Shown: piece after piece, positions 1 through 5,518 of the stretch | Position numbering within the stretch: position 1 is the stretch's first letter | How the letters are laid out: every line of letters begins with the position of its first letter | Source: Lachnospiraceae bacterium | Lineage (GTDB): Bacteria; Bacillota; Clostridia; Lachnospirales; Lachnospiraceae | DNA: 5,518 nt | Assembly (NCBI GenBank): GCA_021202575.1 | Contig: JAJQCU010000060.1 | Location: 1 to 5,518, forward strand | Direction of reading: 5' to 3' | Position numbers and translations under genes: made by a program | The notes under the pieces: model-generated | What the model saw: the letters and a program-made list of their open reading frames with translations, nothing else | Told to the model about the DNA's origin: nothing | Databases searched by the model: none

Positions 1-728
1 ACCTGCTCCGTGATGACGCCGTCATATTTGACCTGGGCAAAGTCCCTGACACGCTTCAGCATCCGGTTGGCAAGCCTGGGCGTTCCCCGGCTCCTCTTCG
101 CGATCTCCACAGCGCCCCTGACGTCAATCCGGACATTTAGTATCTCCGCGGAATGCAGGACAATGTCCCGCAGCTGATCCACCGTATAAAACTCCAGCCG
201 GTGGATGATGCCGAAACGGTCTCTCAACGGCGCTGTCAGAAGGCCGTATCTGGTAGTGGCTCCCACCATGGTAAACCGGGGCAGGTCCAGCCGGATGGAG
301 CGGGCGGTTGCCCCCTTGCCGATCATGATGTCGATGGCGTAATCCTCCATGGCGGGATAGAGCACCTCCTCCACCTGCCGGTTGAGGCGGTGGATTTCGT
401 CAACAAAAAGAACATCCCCCTCCTGCAGGTTATTGAGGATGGCGGCCATCTCTCCCGGCTTCTCTATGGCCGGGCCGCTGGTCACCTTGCAGTTGACGCC
501 AAGTTCGTTGGCGATGATATTGGCCAGCGTTGTTTTGCCCAGTCCCGGAGGCCCGTAGAACAGTACATGGTCCAGAGGCTCCTGTCTGGATTTGGCCGCG
601 TCTATGTAAATTTTCAGCGTCTCCTTGACCTTGTCCTGCCCGATATAATCCTGCAGAAGCCGTGGCCGCAGAGAGCCCTCCACCCGAAGGTCCTCCTCCT
701 GGATGCCGGTATCGATGGTTCTTGCCAT
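1..728 (-). CDS. ruvB: RuvB, Holliday junction branch-migration ATPase (3' end outside window)
   Basis: RuvB is the AAA+ motor that, loaded by RuvA as hexameric rings, pumps DNA through Holliday junctions during recombinational repair in the cytoplasm. The visible part is 242 codons starting at the ATG 726-728 (MARTIDTG). The frame is open to base 1, so roughly the last 90-100 residues (the winged-helix DNA-binding end) are missing if the protein has the usual length of about 330-345. Seen in order: Walker [10 protein letters not shown] at residues 59-67, Walker B with DEIH at 110-113, sensor 1 GATTR at 156-160, the arginine-finger region PLRDRFG at 167-173, and sensor 2 GTPRLANR at 215-222. 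All key residues are intact. An AGGAA ribosome binding site at 738-742 sits 9 nt from the ATG; the two nearby upstream ATGs are out of frame. It follows ruvA by 111 nt and is presumably cotranscribed with it. Identification is essentially certain. Confidence 0.97.
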   Translation of the reverse strand, partial: MARTIDTGIQEEDLRVEGSLRPRLLQDYIGQDKVKETLKIYIDAAKSRQEPLDHVLFYGPPGLGKTTLANIIANELGVNCKVTSGPAIEKPGEMAAILNNLQEGDVLFVDEIHRLNRQVEEVLYPAMEDYAIDIMIGKGATARSIRLDLPRFTMVGATTRYGLLTAPLRDRFGIIHRLEFYTVDQLRDIVLHSAEILNVRIDVRGAVEIAKRSRGTPRLANRMLKRVRDFAQVKYDGVITEQ

Positions 729-734
729 GTCATT

Positions 735-815
735 TCATTCCTGTTTCTTTGATGTATTTTCAGTGCCCTTCACGAAACGTTCAGAGATTTCAGGCGGCTG
801 CGATTTTGGTGACAT
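735..815 (-). CDS. Possible 26-codon ORF between ruvA and ruvB (hypothetical)
   Basis: The 111-nt gap between ruvA and ruvB holds an open frame that is in phase with ruvA. After the ruvA TGA (840-842) there are 34 sense codons before a TGA at 735-737. An ATG at 813-815 would give a 26-residue hydrophilic, lysine- and glutamate-rich peptide beginning MSPKSQPPEI. The stop lies 6 nt before the ruvB ATG and just after the ruvB ribosome binding site in map order, so translation here could couple to ruvB. Against it: no good ribosome binding site precedes the ATG, and an open stretch this short is common by chance. I recognise no homologue. It might also be a decayed or alternative C-terminal extension of RuvA. 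Low confidence as a gene. Confidence 0.2.
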   Translation of the reverse strand: MSPKSQPPEISERFVKGTENTSKKQE

Positions 816-839
816 CTCAGCAAAATACGCTTCCACAAC

Positions 840-1448
840 TCAGAACATGTGCTTCAGCGCCTGCTTCAGCAGCGTCTCCACATCCATGTCCGCGGCGTTC
901 TCCACACCCTTCACTGCCTGCAGAGCCTCCGACGAGCTGTATCCCAGGGCCGTCAGCGCCTCCACCGCCTCCTGCATGTTGGAGCTTGTCAGCGTCCCCT
1001 TTCCCATGGCGCCGCCCTCCAAAGCTCTCTGCTCCAGAACCTCCTCCACGGAAATCTTATCCTTAAGCTCCAGAATCAGCCTCTGGGCGGTCTTGGGTCC
1101 AATTCCCGGCGCCCGGGCAATGGCCTTCGAATCCCCGGAAATAATGGCAAAACGCAGAGCGTCAGCGTCCATCACGGACAAAATCGCCATGCCCCCTTTG
1201 GGGCCGATGCCTGAGACAGTAATGCACTGCTTGAAGATATCCAGGTCCGCCTGGCTTAAAAAACCGTAGAGTAAAAACGCGTCCTCCCTGACACAGGTGT
1301 AGGTGTAAATCTTCACCTCCTCCCCCACAGGGGGCAGAGAAGAAATGGAGGCACCGCTCATGAGTACGCGGTAGCCCACATCATGTACATCCAAAATAAT
1401 ACCGTCCTCCCGGACGCCTGCCAGCTGTCCCCGTAAATATGCGTACAT
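840..1448 (-). CDS. ruvA: RuvA, Holliday junction-binding subunit
   Basis: RuvA tetramers bind four-way DNA junctions, hold them square-planar and load RuvB. The 202-residue product has the usual family length. Domain I (OB fold) spans about residues 1-63 and includes the acidic pin E55-D56 inside the motif REDAFLLYGF. Domain II carries two helix-hairpin-helix motifs, VSGIGPKGG at 78-86 and APGIGPKTA at 113-121. A Ser/Gly/Glu-rich linker runs over about 133-155, and domain III (about 156-202, which contacts RuvB) ends KHMF. The ATG 1446-1448 is supported by AGAGGTG at 1455-1461 with 6-nt spacing and by the canonical MYAYLRG start. It is the first full-length gene after the LexA-box promoter at 1600-1628, so SOS induction is likely. 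ruvB follows in the same direction. No anomalies are seen in the protein itself. Confidence 0.98.
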   Translation of the reverse strand: MYAYLRGQLAGVREDGIILDVHDVGYRVLMSGASISSLPPVGEEVKIYTYTCVREDAFLLYGFLSQADLDIFKQCITVSGIGPKGGMAILSVMDADALRFAIISGDSKAIARAPGIGPKTAQRLILELKDKISVEEVLEQRALEGGAMGKGTLTSSNMQEAVEALTALGYSSSEALQAVKGVENAADMDVETLLKQALKHMF

Positions 1449-1451
1449 TGA

Positions 1452-1532
1452 TTACACCTCTGAAAAGTCTTTCTCAATCATAAGGGCATGTATATATAGT
1501 GATGCCTGCGCCAACGAACTTGTCCGTTTCAT
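1452..1532 (-). CDS. Possible 26-codon leader ORF coupled to ruvA (hypothetical)
   Basis: Within the ruvAB leader, an ATG at 1530-1532 is preceded by GGGAG (1538-1542) with 5-nt spacing, which is a plausible ribosome binding site. It opens a 26-codon frame, beginning MKRTSSLAQASLY and ending SEV, that stops with TAA at 1452-1454. That stop is 3 nt before the ruvA ATG and directly abuts the ruvA ribosome binding site, so ribosomes finishing here would be placed to start ruvA. The frame is the same as that of ruvA, separated by TAA plus one codon. I recognise no family. It could be a leader peptide, a translational-coupling device or a chance ORF. A different overlapping frame (1474-1587) is also open and competes with it. 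Confidence 0.3.
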   Translation of the reverse strand: MKRTSSLAQASLYIHALMIEKDFSEV

Positions 1533-1599
1533 AACAGCTCCCAATATCCATCATTTCTTTTCCCGGCTGAGTATGCCCCGAAAACATGATCTTCTATTG

Positions 1600-1628
1600 A
1601 TACTAACATAATCGAACATGTGTTTCAA
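1600..1628 (-). promoter_or_regulatory. Predicted sigma-A promoter of the ruvAB unit
   Basis: Read on the minus strand: a -35 element TTGAAA at 1623-1628 (5 of 6 to TTGACA), a 17-bp spacer, and a -10 element TAGTAT at 1600-1605 preceded by TG one base upstream, giving an extended -10 (TGTTAGTAT). Transcription would start near 1593, giving a leader of roughly 145 nt before ruvA. The -35 lies only 17 nt past the stop of the MATE gene, and I see no intrinsic terminator between them, so some read-through from the transporter gene is possible. The overlapping LexA box strengthens the call. The start site is inferred only from spacing. Confidence 0.7.
1613..1626 (-). promoter_or_regulatory. LexA (DinR) SOS box over the ruvAB promoter
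   Basis: The plus-strand 14-mer CGAACATGTGTTTC matches the Bacillus-type LexA operator consensus CGAACRNRYGTTYC at every position. It overlaps the -35 hexamer and the upstream part of the spacer of the predicted ruvAB promoter, where a bound repressor would block RNA polymerase. ruvAB is a classical SOS target, so sequence, placement and gene function agree. LexA itself is not in the window. Confidence 0.85.
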
Positions 1629-1644
1629 GTAAAAATAATTTCGT

Positions 1645-3024
1645 TTAATCCGCCGTTGCCGGCATCATTTCCCGCTTCTTTTTATAAGCGCGGACAAAAC
1701 AGATGCAGTGCACTGTGGCCGTCACTACCCAGGTCACGGAATAGGACAGATACAACGACTCCAGCGTTCCGAAGAAGCGGAAAACTGTCAGAATCCAGAC
1801 AATCCGGAGCAGACAGGCGCCTGTCAGCGACACGATCATCGGCGCGACCGCGTATCCCATGCCCCGCATCAGCCCCACGAACACATCCATGATTCCGCAC
1901 AGAAAATATACTCTGCAAATATAGTGCAGGCGGATCAGCCCATAGGCGGTCTCCTCATCGTTAGTCCCATAAAGCCTGAGAAGCGTATCACCCAGCAGGG
2001 TGACCGTGCCGCCCAGCACCAGGCCGATCACTGTCACCACCCCGAGGCAGATGAAGGCAATTCTTTTAAGACGGTCAATCTTACCGGCACCGTAATTCTG
2101 TCCCACAAAGCTTAACGCTGTCTGGTAAACGGAGTTCATACCGCAGTACACGATCCCCTCCAGGTTGGCCGCAGCCGTATTGCCGGCCACCACCGTAGAA
2201 CCAAAGGAATTGATGGACGACTGAATCAACACGTTTGACAATGAAAAAAGACAGCCCTGCAGTCCCGCGGGCAGTCCGATTCTCGCGATTTTAGCCAGCT
2301 TATCCGGTGTGATTTTAAGCTTTTTAAGCTCTACTCTGCAATCGCTGTCCATGGTCAGCAGCGCATGGGCTAAAAGGGAGGCGCTGACGAGCTGGGAAAG
2401 AACCGTTCCAAGGGCCACACCGGCTACGCTCAGATTGAGCAGGCAGACAAAAATCAGGTTAAGAAAAATATTGATCACACCGGCGGTGCACAGATAATAC
2501 AGCGGTCTTCTGGTGTCCCCGATGGCTCTCAGAATGGCGCTTCCAAAATTATAAAACATAATAACAGGCATTCCTGCAAAATAAATCCGGATATACAGCA
2601 CCGCCCCATCCAGAATATCCTCCGGCGTGCCCATCAGCACGAGGATCGGCCTTGCCAGAAAGAATCCCACAAAGATCAGCAGAAAACCGGCCGCAATAGA
2701 AAGAGTCACAGCGGTATGAATCGTTTCTGTCAGATTCTTTTTTTCACCGGCTCCGTAATAATTGGCAACCAGCACATTGGCGCCCACAGAAAGGCCGATA
2801 AACAGATTCAGCATCAGATTGATCAGTGCGGAGGTGCTTCCCACACTGGCCAGGGGACCGCTGCCCGCATAGCGCCCTACCACAATCAGATCGACCGCGT
2901 TAAAGGTCAGCTGCAGCACCCCGGACAGCATCAGCGGAAGCGCGTATATGATAATCTTGCCGAGCAGTGGGCCGTTGCACATATCCATTTCATAGCTTTT
3001 GGAGGTCTTTGCATGCGACATCAT
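1645..3024 (-). CDS. MATE-family efflux transporter (YoeA-like branch)
   Basis: This is a polytopic inner-membrane antiporter of the multidrug and toxic compound extrusion type. Such proteins exchange Na+ or H+ for cationic drugs or metabolites; its substrate cannot be read from sequence. The product is 459 residues, the usual MATE length, with about 12 hydrophobic segments in two homologous lobes (about residues 20-225 and 240-445). The lobes show matching loop motifs, NYYGAGE near 88-94 and QNYGAGK near 309-315. The opening EMDMCNGPLLGKI is typical of clostridial YoeA-like MATE proteins, and the tail is cytoplasmic and lysine-rich. Start choice: an in-frame ATG at 3034-3036 would add 4 residues (463 aa), but the only ribosome binding site, AGAGG, directly abuts it. 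The ATG 3022-3024, about 12 nt from GAGG, fits better, and 3019-3021 is also possible. It is flanked by a terminator upstream and the ruvAB promoter downstream, so it is probably monocistronic. An AT-rich stretch at 3041-3055 could hold a -10 but no clear -35 is visible. Confidence 0.93.
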   Translation of the reverse strand: MMSHAKTSKSYEMDMCNGPLLGKIIIYALPLMLSGVLQLTFNAVDLIVVGRYAGSGPLASVGSTSALINLMLNLFIGLSVGANVLVANYYGAGEKKNLTETIHTAVTLSIAAGFLLIFVGFFLARPILVLMGTPEDILDGAVLYIRIYFAGMPVIMFYNFGSAILRAIGDTRRPLYYLCTAGVINIFLNLIFVCLLNLSVAGVALGTVLSQLVSASLLAHALLTMDSDCRVELKKLKITPDKLAKIARIGLPAGLQGCLFSLSNVLIQSSINSFGSTVVAGNTAAANLEGIVYCGMNSVYQTALSFVGQNYGAGKIDRLKRIAFICLGVVTVIGLVLGGTVTLLGDTLLRLYGTNDEETAYGLIRLHYICRVYFLCGIMDVFVGLMRGMGYAVAPMIVSLTGACLLRIVWILTVFRFFGTLESLYLSYSVTWVVTATVHCICFVRAYKKKREMMPATAD

Positions 3025-3077
3025 AGGTATATTCATCCTCTATATATGTATATATGCGAAAAAAATAAGCGCACAAA

Positions 3078-3101
3078 CGGATAGGGCAAACGCCCTATCC
3101 G
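3078..3101 (-). terminator. Intrinsic terminator after ilvC
   Basis: A perfect inverted repeat has 10-bp arms (3078-3087 and 3092-3101, CGGATAGGGC and its complement) and a 4-nt loop. It starts 31 nt past the ilvC stop and precedes the MATE gene. On the minus strand the stem is followed by TTTGTG and then, 12 nt from the stem, by seven Ts (3059-3065). On the plus strand it is followed by seven Ts at 3107-3113. The T-tract placement is not ideal for the minus strand, but the stem is strong and lies exactly at the end of the ilv unit. Confidence 0.75.
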
Positions 3102-3114
3102 CAGTGTTTTTTTA

Positions 3115-3129
3115 TTCAGAAATCCTGAA
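3115..3129 (-). repeat. Small hairpin directly after the ilvC stop
   Basis: TTCAG at 3115-3119 and CTGAA at 3125-3129 form a 5-bp dyad with a 5-nt loop. It lies 3 nt past the ilvC stop codon and is followed on the minus strand by TAAAAAAA. It is too weak to terminate alone. It may act with the stronger hairpin at 3078-3101 or be incidental. Confidence 0.3.
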
Positions 3130-3132
3130 CGC

Positions 3133-4660
<1,528 letters not shown>

Positions 4661-4710
4661 ACTCTTCTCCTTTGCCGAAAGCGGCGGCCTGCGCCGACCC
4701 TCACCGACTC

Positions 4711-4739
4711 ATTTTAGCAATTTCAATTCTCAATGTCAA
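4711..4739 (-). promoter_or_regulatory. Strong predicted sigma-A promoter for second small subunit and ilvC
   Basis: On the minus strand a perfect -35 TTGACA (4734-4739) and a near-perfect -10 TAAAAT (4711-4716) are separated by exactly 17 bp. Transcription would begin near 4704, leaving a leader of about 44 nt before the ATG at 4660. The leader is GC-rich and has no room for a riboswitch or T-box. The promoter would allow the second small subunit and ilvC to be made independently of ilvB and the first small subunit. Confidence 0.8.
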
Positions 4740-4752
4740 CATTACAGAATGT
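4739..4752. repeat. Short inverted repeat abutting the -35 (possible operator)
   Basis: ACATT (4739-4743) and AATGT (4748-4752) form a 5-bp dyad with a 4-nt centre immediately upstream of, and touching, the -35 element of the promoter at 4711-4739. The position suits an operator or activator site, but the motif matches no regulator I can name and could be chance. Confidence 0.25.
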
Positions 4753-4759
4753 AGCTGTT

Positions 4760-4769
4760 TTCCCGGGAA
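4760..4769. repeat. Perfect 10-bp palindrome in the ilv intergenic gap
   Basis: TTCCCGGGAA is a perfect palindrome about 20 bp upstream of the -35 in the gap between the two small-subunit genes. It could be a protein-binding site. It has no loop and so is not a terminator. No regulator is assigned. Confidence 0.2.
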
Positions 4770-4780
4770 GCTTGATTTAT

Positions 4781-4799
4781 TTTAATCTCCGGATTTAAA
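4781..4799 (-). repeat. Weak imperfect hairpin after first small-subunit gene
   Basis: TTTAATC and GATTTAAA form an imperfect stem of about 7 bp with one bulge and a TCCG loop, a few bases past the stop codon of the first small-subunit gene. It is AT-rich and lacks a good T-tract. At most it is a leaky transcript end; read-through into the next gene seems likely. Confidence 0.25.
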
Positions 4800-4801
4800 T
4801 T

Positions 4802-5287
4802 TCACTCCGCATCAACGCACTTTGCCAGGGCCAATGTGCCGGTGCGGGCCACCTCCACAATGCTGACCGTGCGGAGCATGGCGATCAGCACCTGAATCCT
4901 GTCCGGGGTGTCGCAGAGCTGGATGATCATCTGGCTTTTGCTCATATCCACGATTTCTGCCTTCATCATCTGGCAGATATCGATCAGCTCCCGGCGGTTG
5001 CCGAGATTGTATTTCACCTTGATTAACATCAGCTCCCGGCTTAGGCTGGCGCTCTCCTCAAAGGTCTTGACCTTGATCACGTCCAGCTTTTTATTGAGCT
5101 GCTTTTCGATCTGCTCTAAGGTGCGCTGATCTCCGGAGCTGACGATGGTCATGCAGGAAACGGTCGGATCGTCGGTCTCCCCCACGGCCAGAGAATCAAT
5201 ATTGTAGCTTCTGCGGGCGAAAAGTCCGGCCACCTTGGAGAGCACGCCAGAACGGTTTTCCACCAGTACGGAATAAATTCGCTTCAT
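4802..5287 (-). CDS. ilvN: Acetolactate synthase small (regulatory) subunit, first copy
   Basis: This 161-residue regulatory subunit partners the IlvB catalytic subunit of acetolactate synthase. The N-terminal ACT domain (about 2-76) keeps the residues tied to valine binding in the E. coli IlvH subunit: N11, G14 and S17 within NRSGVLSKVAGLF, and N29 in SYNIDS. The C-terminal domain (about 82-158) ends EVARTGTLALAKC. Length is normal for the family. Start: an in-frame GTG at 5294-5296 lies inside the ribosome binding site AGGAGGTG (5294-5301), so ATG 5285-5287, 6 nt downstream of it, is the true start. It begins 12 nt after the ilvB stop, and its ribosome binding site overlaps that stop, a tightly coupled arrangement that makes this copy the natural co-subunit of the adjacent IlvB. 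Confidence 0.95.
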   Translation of the reverse strand: MKRIYSVLVENRSGVLSKVAGLFARRSYNIDSLAVGETDDPTVSCMTIVSSGDQRTLEQIEKQLNKKLDVIKVKTFEESASLSRELMLIKVKYNLGNRRELIDICQMMKAEIVDMSKSQMIIQLCDTPDRIQVLIAMLRTVSIVEVARTGTLALAKCVDAE

Positions 5288-5299
5288 CCTTCCCACCTC

Positions 5300-5518
5300 C
5301 TAAACAACGACAAGATCCATGGGATCAATCAGGCATTCCAGAATCATGGACTCGTCCTTTTCCAGGAACCTGTCCAGCGTCTCCTCACACCCGTCCATAT
5401 TTTCCAGGCGGAGGAAGGGGATATCGTAGGCTGCGGAAAGCTTTGACAGATCCGGGCTGCCAGCCAGATCGATCATGCTGTAATTGTCAGAATAAGTATA
5501 ATGCTGGTACTCCCGCAC
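5300..5518 (-). CDS. ilvB: Acetolactate synthase large subunit, C-terminal end only
   Basis: Only the last 72 codons are in the window; the gene continues beyond base 5518. Acetolactate synthase is the thiamine-diphosphate enzyme that commits pyruvate to branched-chain amino acid synthesis. The fragment begins VREYQHYTYSDNYSMIDLAG and contains SPDLSKLSAAYDIPFLRLEN and ECLIDPMDLVVV. This is the pattern of the end of the ThDP-binding domain in IlvB proteins (compare VRQWQ, then NPDF and a D-x-x-x-x-V ending in E. coli). The extreme C-terminus is short, ending just after the region where many homologues read ENVLP. The stop TAG (5300-5302) overlaps the ribosome binding site of the next gene. ThDP and FAD motifs lie outside the window, so related ThDP enzymes are excluded mainly by the downstream small subunit and ilvC. 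Confidence 0.9.
   Translation of the reverse strand: MREYQHYTYSDNYSMIDLAGSPDLSKLSAAYDIPFLRLENMDGCEETLDRFLEKDESMILECLIDPMDLVVV

Noticed and set aside
153..752. Plus-strand open frame of 199 codons opposite ruvB
   Set aside because: The minus strand here encodes ruvB with Walker A, Walker B and sensor motifs all in place, so the plus-strand frame is a shadow.
703..1269. Plus-strand open frames opposite ruvA
   Set aside because: They are antisense to ruvA, Ser/Pro/Ala-rich and mutually overlapping in several frames, with no domain pattern.
1474..1587. 37-codon minus-strand ORF in the ruvA leader
   Set aside because: Its ATG would lie only about 6 nt from the predicted transcript start with no real ribosome binding site. 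It overlaps the better-supported 26-codon frame and resembles no family I can name. I keep it only as an alternative.
3041..3055. Alternating TA stretch resembling one in the ruvA leader (1489-1498)
   Set aside because: A shared ATGTATATAT in two AT-rich leaders is likely chance. No longer repeat or matching arms surround it.
4717..4733. Possible CodY-like site within the promoter spacer
   Set aside because: The AATTGAAATT core matches the AATTTTCWGAAAATT consensus too poorly to claim.
5288..5296. GTG start three codons upstream for the first small subunit
   Set aside because: The GTG is part of the ribosome binding site AGGAGGTG, and the following ATG has correct spacing and matches the family start MKRIYSVLVEN.

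Overview
This is a gene-dense bacterial chromosome segment. Every convincing gene lies on the minus strand, so transcription runs from high to low coordinates. Gene order, protein style, strong GGAGG-type ribosome binding sites, a Bacillus-type LexA box and sigma-A promoters point to a Gram-positive Firmicute, most likely a gut Clostridia/Lachnospiraceae member of moderate GC content. That placement is inference from style. No rRNA or other marker gene is present.

Layout in transcription order. (1) 5518-3133, branched-chain amino acid synthesis: the 3' end of ilvB (acetolactate synthase large subunit), a first small subunit gene (ilvN-type, 4802-5287), a 141-nt gap holding a near-consensus sigma-A promoter, a second paralogous small subunit gene (4160-4660), then ilvC (ketol-acid reductoisomerase, 3133-4143). 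The unit ends at a 10-bp-stem hairpin at 3078-3101. (2) 3024-1645, a monocistronic MATE-family multidrug/Na+ antiporter-like transporter. (3) 1628-1, an SOS DNA-repair unit: a LexA-box-bearing promoter, a leader with a possible 26-codon ORF, ruvA (840-1448), a 111-nt gap that also stays open in the ruvA frame, and ruvB, whose 3' end runs off the window at base 1.

How the genes work together: IlvB plus a small subunit condense pyruvate (or pyruvate with 2-ketobutyrate) to acetohydroxy acids, and IlvC isomerises and reduces these on the way to valine, leucine and isoleucine. RuvA and RuvB form the Holliday-junction branch-migration motor. The MATE gene has no evident functional link to either neighbour.

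The window is mostly ordinary housekeeping DNA, and I do not see a wholly new system. The points most worth a second look are the tandem acetolactate synthase regulatory subunits separated by their own promoter, the exact-consensus LexA box on the ruvAB promoter, small ORFs immediately before ruvA and ruvB, and an arginine-to-tyrosine change in the cofactor-specificity loop of IlvC.
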